Positions 12,210 to 20,299 of a stretch of 64,000 bases of DNA are shown piece by piece; position 1 is the stretch's first letter, and every line of letters starts with the position of its first letter. The notes under the pieces are model-generated. The model saw nothing but the letters and a program-made list of their open reading frames with translations. It was not told the origin of the DNA and did no database searches. Position numbers and translations under genes: made by a program. Source of the DNA: Acidobacteriota bacterium (GTDB lineage Bacteria > Acidobacteriota > Terriglobia > Bryobacterales > Bryobacteraceae); assembly GCA_005808475.1 (NCBI GenBank), contig SYLY01000137.1, forward strand, positions 1 through 64,000, read 5' to 3'.

Positions 12210-14117
12210 ATGGAGCGAAGGGCTATGATCGACCCTCACCGGGAGTGGCTGGAAACGAACGGACTTGGCGGATACGCGTCGTCCACCGCTTGGGGAATCA
12301 ACACCCGGCGCTACCACGGGCTGCTGGTGGCCGCCGTCCGGCCTCCCGCCGGACGCGCGGTATTGCTTTCCAAGCTCGAGGAGACTCTGGTGGTGGACGG
12401 GCGCCGCGCGGAACTGTCCGCCAACCGGTATCCGGGCGCGATGCATCCTCAGGGTCATCTGCTGATCGCCGGTTTTCACGAGGATCCCTTTCCACGCTGG
12501 ATCTATCACGCCGAGGGAATGGAGATCGAGAAGCGTGTGTTCATGGTCCACGGCGAGAACATGACGGTGGTGGAGTATACGGCGCGCGCCCTGGCCGGCG
12601 ATCCGGTGGACGTCCGGCTGGAACTGCGGCCACTGATCGCCTTCCGCGACTACCACGGCACGACGCACGCCAACATCGCGCTCGACCGCCGGGTGGAGAT
12701 CGCCCCCGGATGCGCGATCGTGCGCCCGTACGGCGATCTTCCGGCGCTGCGATTCGCCCACTCGGGCGGCGAAGTCTCGTTGTCCGGCCACTGGTACCAC
12801 CGCTTCCAATACGACCGCGAGAGCGAGCGGGGTCTCGATTTCGAGGAAGATCTGTTTCAGCCGTTCGTCCTGCGGTTCGATCTGCGGGCGGGCGGCGCGG
12901 CGGCCGTGATCGCGTCGCTCGAGCCGCGCGACGCCGCATCCGCGCCTCACTTGCGCGAGGCGGAACTGGCGCGGCGCGCGCGTATCGCCGCCAAGGGAGC
13001 GCTCGCCGCCGAAGCGGACAAGTTCATCGCCAGCCGGGGCGAATGGAAGACCGTCATCGCCGGATACCACTGGTTCGCCGACTGGGGCCGGGACACGATG
13101 ATCTCTCTCCCGGGACTGACGCTCTCCACGGGACGGTTCGAAGTCGCGCGCGACATCCTGCGCGCCTTCGCCGCCCACGTGAGCCAGGGCATGCTGCCGA
13201 ATCGCTTCCCCGAAAACGGCGAGCGGCCCGAGTACAACACCGCCGACGCGACGCTGTGGTTCTTCGAAGCCGTTCGCGCCTATCTGGAAGCCGCGGAAGA
13301 CGACGCGTTCGCCAGGGAGATCTATCCGGTGCTGACGGAGATTTTGGACTGGCACCTCCGCGGCACTCGATACGGGATTCGAGTTGACGAGGCCGACGGC
13401 CTGCTTCGTTGCGGATCGGCGGAGACGCAGCTTACCTGGATGGACGCCGCGACAGCCGCCGGTCCGGTGACGCCGCGAGCCGGCAAACCCGTCGAGATCC
13501 AGGCGCTTTGGTACGGCGCGCTGTGCACCTACGCCGGTCTGTCCGCGCGAGCGGGTCTGCCGGGCGCGGAACGCGAGATGCGCGAGCGGGCGGCCGCGGC
13601 CCGGGCCGGATTCGCGCGATTCTGGAACGGCGCCGAGGGCTGTCTTTACGACGTGTTGGGGGACGACGGACCCGACGCCGCGATCCGCCCGAATCAGATT
13701 TTCGCGGTCAGCCTGCATCACGCGATTCTCGATGGTCCACGCGCGGCGAGCGTGGTGGCCGTGGTGGAGCGCGAACTGCTGACGCCTGCCGGGCTTCGCA
13801 CGCTATCGCCGCGCGATTCGCGCTATCGGCCGCGGTATGAGGGGGGCCCCGGCGAGCGCGACTCCGCCTACCATCAGGGCACGGTCTGGCCGTGGCTGCT
13901 CGCTCCGTTCGCCGAGGCGTACGTTCGCGTGAACGGCGGAAGCTCCACCGCCCGGCGCACCGCGGCGAGTTGGCTCGAAGGGCTGGTGGCTAGATACGGG
14001 GCGCGGCTCCCGGAAATCGCCGACGCCGAACCGCCGCATACCGCGCGAGGCTGCATCGCGCAGGCTTGGAGCGTCGCCGGAACGCTACGCGCGCTGGCCG
14101 GTCCAGGCCGGGTGTAA
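12210..14117 (+). CDS. Amylo-alpha-1,6-glucosidase / glycogen debranching enzyme
   Basis: About 635 residues. It removes alpha-1,6 branches from glycogen-type glucan in the cytosol. The N-terminal GDE domain begins with REWLETNGLGGYASSTAWG and RRYHGLLVA, the signature of this group. The catalytic (alpha/alpha)6 barrel has WFADWGRDTMISLPG near residue 285-300, with the catalytic-region acid in WGRD, then FPENGERPEYNTADATLWF and DSAYHQGTVWPWLL near the C-terminus. The ATG at 12210 is chosen (AGGA nine bases upstream); an ATG at 12225 is also possible. It diverges from the TPR membrane gene with only 20 bases between, so the two promoters overlap. A sigma-factor gene follows directly. Confidence 0.9.
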   Translation: MERRAMIDPHREWLETNGLGGYASSTAWGINTRRYHGLLVAAVRPPAGRAVLLSKLEETLVVDGRRAELSANRYPGAMHPQGHLLIAGFHEDPFPRWIYHAEGMEIEKRVFMVHGENMTVVEYTARALAGDPVDVRLELRPLIAFRDYHGTTHANIALDRRVEIAPGCAIVRPYGDLPALRFAHSGGEVSLSGHWYHRFQYDRESERGLDFEEDLFQPFVLRFDLRAGGAAAVIASLEPRDAASAPHLREAELARRARIAAKGALAAEADKFIASRGEWKTVIAGYHWFADWGRDTMISLPGLTLSTGRFEVARDILRAFAAHVSQGMLPNRFPENGERPEYNTADATLWFFEAVRAYLEAAEDDAFAREIYPVLTEILDWHLRGTRYGIRVDEADGLLRCGSAETQLTWMDAATAAGPVTPRAGKPVEIQALWYGALCTYAGLSARAGLPGAEREMRERAAAARAGFARFWNGAEGCLYDVLGDDGPDAAIRPNQIFAVSLHHAILDGPRAASVVAVVERELLTPAGLRTLSPRDSRYRPRYEGGPGERDSAYHQGTVWPWLLAPFAEAYVRVNGGSSTARRTAASWLEGLVARYGARLPEIADAEPPHTARGCIAQAWSVAGTLRALAGPGRV

Positions 14118-14118
14118 A

Positions 14119-14763
14119 ATGGGATCTCCCGGAATGGACTTCCCATCATCGAGCGCCTGGATATTGCCCTGGAGCCTCGCGGCTTTCCCGGACTCTCCAG
14201 ACGGCAAGGACGCCCTCTCCGATTCCCCGGCGCCCGAGGCCGCCCGGCCGGCGGAACCGGGACCGTTGGAGAGCGAGGTGATATCTCTGTACGACGAACA
14301 CGCGAACACGCTCTATCGCTTCGCAATGGCGACGCTCGGCGGCGATACTGAGTCGCAGGACGCGGTGCAGGATTGCTTCTTAAGCTACTTCGCCTACCGG
14401 TTGGCGGGCAACCAGGTGGAAGACCCGAGGATCTGGCTGCTTCGATCGATCCGGAACGGACTCGGGAGAGCCGAGGAGCAAGGTCAGCTCCGCGGGGAGG
14501 CCGAGCGGGCCTCGGCGGCATTGACCGATCTGCCGTTTCCGCGCCCGGACGACGGGGTTCACCGCGCCGATCTGAAGAGGGTGCTTCCCGGACTGCTCAG
14601 TCCGCGCGAACTGGAAGTGATGCAGTTGCGCGCCGAAGGCATGCAGTACGGCGAGATAGCCGAAGTGATGGGAATCACCTCCGGCGCCGTGGGAGCGTTC
14701 ATCGCCCGGGCGATGCGAAAACTATACGCGAACCGTCACTTGCTGGAAGACAGGTCGAAGTGA
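14119..14763 (+). CDS. ECF-like RNA polymerase sigma-70 factor
   Basis: 214 residues if started at 14119, or 209 from the ATG at 14134. An unstructured head of about 45 residues precedes region 2 (VISLYDEHANTLYRFAMATL, then DAVQDCFLSYF for core binding and -10 recognition). Region 4 is a clear helix-turn-helix (LSPRELEVMQLRAEGMQYGE, then ITSGAVGAFIARAMRKLY). It is short and lacks regions 1 and 3, as ECF factors do. The start lies one base after the debranching-enzyme stop, so it may be cotranscribed with it. A TAAAAT hexamer at 14115-14120 would better suit the second ATG. Its stop overlaps the next gene, a zinc-binding protein that is its probable regulator. Confidence 0.85.
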   Translation: MGSPGMDFPSSSAWILPWSLAAFPDSPDGKDALSDSPAPEAARPAEPGPLESEVISLYDEHANTLYRFAMATLGGDTESQDAVQDCFLSYFAYRLAGNQVEDPRIWLLRSIRNGLGRAEEQGQLRGEAERASAALTDLPFPRPDDGVHRADLKRVLPGLLSPRELEVMQLRAEGMQYGEIAEVMGITSGAVGAFIARAMRKLYANRHLLEDRSK

Positions 14764-15137
14764 ACGGGCGTTTCCCCCATCTCGGCGAGGCGGATCACCT
14801 GGCCATCCTCGGGGGCCGGGGCCGCCTGAGGCGCTGGTGGGCGCAAAGACACGTGGAAGCTTGCCCGGAATGCCGGGCCGAACTCCGCCGGTATGAAGCC
14901 ATCCATGCCGCCGTCCAGGATGCCATGCGGGAGCGGGAGCTGACGGCAACGGCGCAGTCGCGGGGCCGGGCGAGCTTGAAAGCACGCATGGATGGCGGGG
15001 CGCCCGTGCTCCTGCGGCAAGAGATCGCGCGTGAGATTCTGGGAAGCCAATTCGCCGGCCGCCAAGCCCCCTCGCGCCTTGAAGACGTCCTGGGAGCCTT
15101 GGCGGGAGCCAAAGCCGCGTCTTCTTTCCGCGAGTAA
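14760..15137 (+). CDS. Soluble zinc-finger anti-sigma-like protein
   Basis: 125 residues from a GTG that overlaps the sigma-factor stop (GTGA), the usual coupling for an anti-sigma partner. Residues about 33-42 read HVEACPECRAEL, matching the HX3CX2C zinc motif of ZAS anti-sigma domains. There is no hydrophobic segment, so unlike many zf-HC2 proteins it should be cytosolic and could sense redox or metal state directly. The rest is charged and unfamiliar. The role is inferred from the motif and gene order. The sigma target is unknown, but may include this operon. Confidence 0.75.
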   Translation: MNGRFPHLGEADHLAILGGRGRLRRWWAQRHVEACPECRAELRRYEAIHAAVQDAMRERELTATAQSRGRASLKARMDGGAPVLLRQEIAREILGSQFAGRQAPSRLEDVLGALAGAKAASSFRE

Positions 15138-15180
15138 GGCTGCGGGAGGTCCCGAAGGAGCCCCCCATCCATCGCCTTAC
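15134..15180. repeat. Inverted repeat spanning two convergent stop codons
   Basis: Arms GTAAGGC (15134-15140) and GCCTTAC (15174-15180) are perfectly complementary and each contains a stop codon of a convergent gene. The spacer is about 33 bases and no U-tract is visible, so use as a bidirectional terminator is only possible. Confidence 0.25.
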
Positions 15181-15383
15181 TTGGCCTTTTTCTGCTTCTG
15201 CTGACCGACGCGGATCTTGAATTGCCGCGCCTGCGCTTCCGTGTGCGATTTCCAGTCGAAGCGGGAGGTCGCGTCTTTCAGATAGGCATCGATGTCGGCG
15301 CCCTTGGGAAGAACGGCCACGATGGTTGCGCGCTGTCCGGCCGGTCCAGCGATTTGGAACCGGCGTGCGTTTGGAATTGCCAT
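15177..15383 (-). CDS. Small basic hypothetical protein
   Basis: 68 residues. The function is not recognised. It opens with a hydrophobic/beta-like half (RFQIAGPAGQRATIVAVLPK) and ends in a lysine/glutamine-rich basic tail (VGQQKQKKAK). No signal peptide, membrane segment or cysteine. It starts 7 bases after the TIGR01777 gene stop and likely shares its transcript. High lysine and a tight position in the operon argue for a real gene. It converges with the anti-sigma gene. Confidence 0.6.
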   Translation of the reverse strand: MAIPNARRFQIAGPAGQRATIVAVLPKGADIDAYLKDATSRFDWKSHTEAQARQFKIRVGQQKQKKAK

Positions 15384-15390
15384 GACTTTT

Positions 15391-16284
15391 TCAGGTTAAC
15401 ACGGCGCTCAGGGCTCCGAAAACCTCGGGATGCCGGAAGACGAATCCCTGTTGCAACGCGGCGCGCGGAATCGCCCGCTGGCTGTGAAACAGAATCTCCG
15501 CCATTTCGCCGAACAGCAACTTGGCCGCAAAGGCGGGAACGGGCAAAATCGCGGGCCTGCGCAAGGCTCTGGCGAGCGCTACGGTGAAGTCCGCGTTGTT
15601 GACCGGATTCGGGGCCGTGGCATTGTACGGTCCCCGCGCGGCGCGATCTTCCACCGCCCAAACGAGAAGCGACACAAGATCGTCCACGTGAATCCACGAC
15701 ATGTACTGTTCGCCGGAGCCCATTCGCCCGCCCACGCCCATTTTGAACGCGGGTAGCATTTTCTCGAGCGCTCCGCCTTCCGCCGCGAGAACCAGACCGA
15801 TCCGCGTCAGCGCGACGCGGACGCCCAGGCTCCGCGCGGTCAGGGCTTCCCGTTCCCATTCGACGCACACTTCCGGCAGGAAGCCATTGCCCGGTCCGGA
15901 CGGCTCCTCGAGAGTTTCCGCGCCCCGGTCCCCGTAGTAGCCGACGGCCGAGGCCGAGACCAGCACCGAAGGCTTTCGCACCGCCTGCCGGATGGCCTCG
16001 ACGAGATGCCGCGTCCCGTCCACTCTGCTGGACCGGATTCTCCGCTTCACGTCCGCCGACCATCGCTGAGCCACTGGCTCGCCGGCCAGATGGATCACCG
16101 CGTCCGCTCCCTCGATCGCCGCCATCGGGGGAATCGACTTATCCGGGTCCCACACCGAGAACTCCGAGCCGATACCCGCCTTCGGGCGGCGTCCCAGGGC
16201 GTGGACGATGTGGCCCGCCTGCTCGAGCCGGGCCGATAGACGCCGGCCGATGAGGCCCGAGGCCCCCGTTACTGTGACGCGCAT
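15391..16284 (-). CDS. TIGR01777 family NAD(P)-dependent epimerase-like protein
   Basis: 297 residues of the extended SDR fold. The nucleotide-binding motif TGASGLIGRRLSARL is at residues 5-20; VIHLAGEPVAQRW and VLVSASAVGYYGDRG follow as the strand-4 and active-site regions, the last carrying the catalytic Tyr. FLPEVCVEWEREA and the C-terminal DF1731-like segment (PVPAFAAKLLFGEMAEILF) are characteristic of TIGR01777. The substrate is unknown. A TACAAT hexamer 10 bases upstream may give it its own promoter inside the end of the photolyase gene; otherwise it belongs to a photolyase / TIGR01777 / small-protein operon with 7-base gaps. Confidence 0.88.
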   Translation of the reverse strand: MRVTVTGASGLIGRRLSARLEQAGHIVHALGRRPKAGIGSEFSVWDPDKSIPPMAAIEGADAVIHLAGEPVAQRWSADVKRRIRSSRVDGTRHLVEAIRQAVRKPSVLVSASAVGYYGDRGAETLEEPSGPGNGFLPEVCVEWEREALTARSLGVRVALTRIGLVLAAEGGALEKMLPAFKMGVGGRMGSGEQYMSWIHVDDLVSLLVWAVEDRAARGPYNATAPNPVNNADFTVALARALRRPAILPVPAFAAKLLFGEMAEILFHSQRAIPRAALQQGFVFRHPEVFGALSAVLT

Positions 16285-16291
16285 GACTACC

Positions 16292-17671
16292 TCATTGTAC
16301 AGCCAGCCACGCGATCTCCCGCAGGTAGGCGTCCACGCCGGTCTTGCGCTTCATTCCGCCGAGCGTCATGGTCCGCACCATACCGAAGACCGGCCGTTCC
16401 TGCCAGGGCCGGTCATGGAGCCCGAAACACCAGAGGATGTTCGTGTAGCCGTTCGGATCGCGCCCGTCCAACGCGTACCGGTCGTTCAGGCGAACCATGG
16501 TCTCGAGCGCCTCTTCCGGCGAGGCGGACCACTCGATGATCTTCTTGCCCCAGTACATCCGGTAATACCCGTGGATCTTGCCGCGCAGCAGCAGTTCGGT
16601 CTGACACGCGTTCCACAGCGCGTCATGCGTGCGCGCCGTTTCGAACTCCTCGGGGGTGTAGAGGAATTCGCGGCTAACCGCGCGCTGCTTGTCGAGCGTC
16701 GCGCGCGCCCACTGGGGAAGCGAATCGAGCGACGCGGGATCGGCCGCCAGCCGCGCGTGATTGTAGGCGAGTTCCCGCCGCACGATCAGTTCCTCGAGGA
16801 ACCCTTCGCCGGGCAGTCCGTTCTCGCTCGCGTGCAGCCGCGCCGCCAGCGCCACTTCCAGCGCCGAGATGTGGCCGAAGTGGAGCCACGGGCTGAGGTT
16901 CGACGTGGCGTGCGCGGCCGGCTCGTTCCGGTCCCGCTCGTAGCGTTTCAGATCGCTTTCGAGGAAAGCGCGCAGGCGTGCTTCTGCCTGGATCGCTCCG
17001 CCGGTGAAGCAGATGGACGGCTTCACCGAGTGATCGATGTCGCACTCCGCGGCCAAGCCGCGCGCGTTGGATTCGGTCACTTCGGTGTGGAACGCGGGAA
17101 CCGGCCCCGTCCACGGATGCTCCACCGGAACCCGTTCGACGGGCCGCATCCATTCTGGCAACACCCGCCGCAGCTTCGGACGCAGCGTGTAGGCCCCGTA
17201 CTCTTTCTTGTCGAACAACGCCGCGGGAACCACGCACGTGGACTCCACTACGTCGTACCGGACGCCGATGCGCCCCGGGACGTTCGCGTTGTGCCGGGCC
17301 GCGACGAACACCGGATAGTCGTCGGCCACCACCATCGCGGCATCCCCGGAAATCCGGTAGAGCACGTCGCCCGGATCGGACTCCCGGCGGCGGAGGTAGA
17401 AGACGTATCCGATCCCGCGGGCTCGCAACCGGCGGACCGTTTCCGGCACGCCTTCGAGCAGAAACGCGTGGAGGCGGTCCGACGCGTAGGGATAGCGGTA
17501 GGTGAGCCCCTCATAGACCAGCAATGGGAGCCCCAGGCGGTTCGCCTGCGCCGCTGCGTGTTCCAACGCGTGATTCGATCGCGCGCGCCGGTTCATCTGC
17601 ATCCAGTAAAGAACGTACTTCGCCCCGGCGCGGACGGGGCGGTCGTTCAAGGTCGTGACACGGGGATCCAC
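16292..17671 (-). CDS. phr: Class II cyclobutane pyrimidine dimer photolyase
   Basis: 459 residues. It uses FADH- and blue light to split cyclobutane pyrimidine dimers in DNA. Class II hallmarks: LNDRPVRAGAKYVLYWMQ at the N-terminus, LLRGKIHGYYRMYWGKKIIE near 365-385, and the C-terminal DGRDPNGYTNILWCFG with HDRPWQERPVFGMVRTM. The start is a GTG, the only reasonable initiator upstream of the conserved LNDRPV block; no ATG exists before it for a long way. There is no clear Shine-Dalgarno. A TATTCT at 17705-17710 would give a leader of about 27 bases. It diverges from the radical SAM gene. Confidence 0.9.
   Translation of the reverse strand: MDPRVTTLNDRPVRAGAKYVLYWMQMNRRARSNHALEHAAAQANRLGLPLLVYEGLTYRYPYASDRLHAFLLEGVPETVRRLRARGIGYVFYLRRRESDPGDVLYRISGDAAMVVADDYPVFVAARHNANVPGRIGVRYDVVESTCVVPAALFDKKEYGAYTLRPKLRRVLPEWMRPVERVPVEHPWTGPVPAFHTEVTESNARGLAAECDIDHSVKPSICFTGGAIQAEARLRAFLESDLKRYERDRNEPAAHATSNLSPWLHFGHISALEVALAARLHASENGLPGEGFLEELIVRRELAYNHARLAADPASLDSLPQWARATLDKQRAVSREFLYTPEEFETARTHDALWNACQTELLLRGKIHGYYRMYWGKKIIEWSASPEEALETMVRLNDRYALDGRDPNGYTNILWCFGLHDRPWQERPVFGMVRTMTLGGMKRKTGVDAYLREIAWLAVQ
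16294..16299 (-). promoter_or_regulatory. Putative internal -10 (TACAAT) for the TIGR01777 gene
   Basis: TACAAT ending 10 bases before the ATG at 16284, within the last codons of the photolyase gene. Confidence 0.35.
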
Positions 17672-17703
17672 CCAGGTCCAGATGCGGCAGCCGGGGCGCC
17701 GGA

Positions 17704-17710
17704 TAGAATA
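17704..17710. promoter_or_regulatory. Overlapping back-to-back -10 elements (TAGAATA)
   Basis: The 7-mer TAGAATA reads TAGAAT on the plus strand (11 bases before the radical SAM ATG at 17720) and TATTCT on the minus strand (toward the photolyase GTG). One sequence could serve both divergent genes. Confidence 0.4.
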
Positions 17711-17719
17711 AGAATGGAC

Positions 17720-18805
17720 ATGCGCGCCTGGAACAGGGCGAAACTTCTTTGGAGCTACCTTCGGCGGAGCGACTCCACCAACGCTCTGCCGGTGGAGTAT
17801 ATCGTCGAGACCACCGCCAAGTGCAATCTCTACTGCCCGATGTGTCCACGCGAGACGTACAAGCAGCCGAAAGAGGACATGACGGACGAAGTGTTCCAGC
17901 GGCTGGTGGCGGGGGCAGGCGCGTCCGCCGAGCACATGATGCTGATCGGGCTGGGCGAACCCCTGCTCGACCACAAGATCTTCGACCGAGTGGGACACTG
18001 CGCGAGGCACGGCATCCACACCCTGCTTTCGACCAACGGAACGCTGCTGGACGAGGGCGCGGCGCGGCGCATCCTCGAGTCTCCGCTGGCCCACATCACG
18101 CTCAGCTTCGACGGCGCCACCAAGGAATCGTTCGAGTACTATCGCAAGGGCGCCAAGTTCGAAAAGGTGCGCGACAACTTCCTTCGATTCGCGCGCATGA
18201 AGAAGGAACGGGGCAGGGGTCCGCAAGTAGTGGTGCAAATGGTTCGCATGGAAGGGAACGCGGCCGAGGTGGACGACTTCGTCCGCTTCTGGTCCGCCGC
18301 GCCCGGCGTCGACCAGGTTCGCATCAAGGAGGACGAAACCAACCTGATGCGCCCGGACGCCGGCCACGGCGCCGCCGATTGGAAGCACCCCTGTCACTAC
18401 CTGTGGCGCGGCGCGATGTACGTGAAGTGGAACGGCGACGCGTATCCATGCTGCCAAAGCTACATGCTGGGCGGCGAGCCGGTGGGCAACGTGCTCGAGT
18501 CTCCGCTAGCCGCCATTTTCGATTCGCGCTCGATGAAGCGCATGCGACGGCTCCACGTCGCGGGCCGCGCGGGCGAGATCGGCATCTGTTCGCGATGCTG
18601 CACCACGATCCCGCATCCGCTGCTGGTGGCGGGCAGCCTGCTGTTTCCCGCCGGCGCCGTCCGGCGGCTGCTGCCCGCGATGGAGCGGCTCATCTATCTC
18701 GCCAGACTGCCGGGCAAATGGCTGACGCCGCCCGCGCGCCAAGCTCCGCCGAAAGGGGAGACCCTCGTCAACATCGAACCCGCGGGCTCGGGACGGCCGA
18801 AATAG
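17720..18805 (+). CDS. Radical SAM protein with SPASM-like C-terminal cysteines
   Basis: 361 residues. A 4Fe-4S cluster cleaves S-adenosylmethionine to start radical chemistry. The cluster motif CNLYCPMC (CX3CX2C, about 34-41) follows YIVETTAKC. MLIGLGEPLLDH and LLSTNGTLLD are the typical GGE-like and strand-3 blocks of the barrel. C-terminal cysteines (HPCHYLWRG, YPCCQSYML and CSRCCTT) form an auxiliary-cluster region like SPASM. The substrate is unknown; the fold is shared with peptide-maturing and cofactor enzymes. The ATG at 17720 is preferred over 17714 from the position of TAGAAT. The next gene starts 4 bases downstream, so the two are probably cotranscribed. Confidence 0.85.
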   Translation: MRAWNRAKLLWSYLRRSDSTNALPVEYIVETTAKCNLYCPMCPRETYKQPKEDMTDEVFQRLVAGAGASAEHMMLIGLGEPLLDHKIFDRVGHCARHGIHTLLSTNGTLLDEGAARRILESPLAHITLSFDGATKESFEYYRKGAKFEKVRDNFLRFARMKKERGRGPQVVVQMVRMEGNAAEVDDFVRFWSAAPGVDQVRIKEDETNLMRPDAGHGAADWKHPCHYLWRGAMYVKWNGDAYPCCQSYMLGGEPVGNVLESPLAAIFDSRSMKRMRRLHVAGRAGEIGICSRCCTTIPHPLLVAGSLLFPAGAVRRLLPAMERLIYLARLPGKWLTPPARQAPPKGETLVNIEPAGSGRPK

Positions 18806-18809
18806 CCCG

Positions 18810-20273
18810 ATGCGCCTCGCCTTGGTCGCACTGATTCCGGCCGCGGCCGGCTTGGCCGCGACCCTCGAGACGCGAGTGACCGGGGACGACGGAAGGCCTG
18901 CCTGGGCGCGATTCGAAATCCACGCCCCCGATGGAACCATGCGCCAGCCAGACGGCTCGATTCGCGCCGGCGCGCCCGGAGCCGAGCGCCGGTCCCGGTA
19001 CCTGGGCAGCTTCACCGCGAACGGTGGATTCCGCATCAACGCGAGCCCCGGCAAATACCGGATCGTGGTGGAACGCGGGCTCGAATACGAGCGCATCGAG
19101 CGAACCGCCGAGGTCAAGGAAGACGCATCGCTCGACCTTCGGCCTCGCCGATGGGCGAACATGCGCGCCAAGGGCTGGTGGTCCGGCGACCTTCACGTTC
19201 ATCGCCCAATGGCGGACGTCCCCGCGTTGTTGCAAGCGGAGGATCTCAACTACGGCGCCGTGTTCACGATGTGGAATCGCACCGATCTTTGGGCGGGCAA
19301 GGAGTTCCCCAGCGATCCGGCGCGGCGCGTGACCGCAGCCCATTGGATGACGGTCGCCAACGCCGAGGACGAACGAGGCGGCGGCGCGTGGATGCTCCAT
19401 CAACTGCGCAAGCCGCTGGGGCTCGAAAAATTCATCCCGGCCGGAGTGCGCACCAACGAGGTCTGGACGCCGCCCGGCATCGAGTTCGTGCGCCAGGCTC
19501 GCGCGCGGAAGACGGGAGGCCCGTTCCCCTGGTTCGACCTCGAGAAGCCGATCTGGTGGGAGACGCCCTTGATGATGGCGCTCGAGACGCCCGACTCCAT
19601 CGGGATGGCGCACAACCACCTTAATCAATATGGCGTTCTCGACAACGAGGCCTGGGCCCGCCCGCGCGACACGGCGAAGTTTCCGGGTCCGCGAGGCATG
19701 CTCGATTACTCGTTGTCGTTGCTGTACCGGTATTGGAACCTCGGCCTTCGCGTTCCGCCATCCGCCGGATCGGCCAGCGGCGTGCTGCCGAATCCGCCGG
19801 GCTACAACCGCGCGTACGTGAAGATCGATGGTGAATTCACGGTGGAGAAGTGGCATCGAGGCCTGCGCGACGGCCGTAGCTTCGTGACCAACGGGCCCCT
19901 GCTCGAATGGGAGTTGCGGCGCAACGGCGATTGGCTGGAAGGCTCCGTGCGCACGTCGGCCCGCGAGCCCATCGAAGGATGCGAACTGGTGGCGGGCGGC
20001 GAGGTAGCGGCGCGAACCGGCGCGTCGGGACGATTCCGCGTCCCGGCCGGCGGCCGGGCATGGGCCGCGATCCGCTGCTTCCTCCGCACCCAGGAGACGC
20101 CCCGGTTCGCGCACACCGCGCCGCTGTTCCTGGATGGCAAGCAGGACGCTTCGGCGGACTCGCGCTACTTCGCCGAATGGATGGCGGAACTGATGGAGAA
20201 ACCGGCCGCGAGATCGAATCCCGGGCTGATGGAACTGTATCGCCAGGCGCGCGACTGGTACACGGCGCGCTGA
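18810..20273 (+). CDS. Secreted PHP-type metallohydrolase (CehA/McbA-like)
   Basis: 487 residues. A signal peptide (RLALVALIPAAAGLAA) precedes a beta-rich carboxypeptidase-regulatory-like region (20-110). The metal motif SGDLHVHRP occurs at about 125, as in CehA/McbA family hydrolases whose PHP domain binds metals through DxHxH. Further histidines lie in HWMTVANAE and GMAHNHLNQYGV. The C-terminus has another beta-sandwich-like section. The substrate is not predictable; family members cleave carbamate or phosphoester bonds. It starts four bases after the radical SAM gene and precedes an enolase-superfamily gene, suggesting a small catabolic operon. Confidence 0.65.
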   Translation: MRLALVALIPAAAGLAATLETRVTGDDGRPAWARFEIHAPDGTMRQPDGSIRAGAPGAERRSRYLGSFTANGGFRINASPGKYRIVVERGLEYERIERTAEVKEDASLDLRPRRWANMRAKGWWSGDLHVHRPMADVPALLQAEDLNYGAVFTMWNRTDLWAGKEFPSDPARRVTAAHWMTVANAEDERGGGAWMLHQLRKPLGLEKFIPAGVRTNEVWTPPGIEFVRQARARKTGGPFPWFDLEKPIWWETPLMMALETPDSIGMAHNHLNQYGVLDNEAWARPRDTAKFPGPRGMLDYSLSLLYRYWNLGLRVPPSAGSASGVLPNPPGYNRAYVKIDGEFTVEKWHRGLRDGRSFVTNGPLLEWELRRNGDWLEGSVRTSAREPIEGCELVAGGEVAARTGASGRFRVPAGGRAWAAIRCFLRTQETPRFAHTAPLFLDGKQDASADSRYFAEWMAELMEKPAARSNPGLMELYRQARDWYTAR

Positions 20274-20299
20274 CCTCGCATTATCATGGGAGATTCCGC

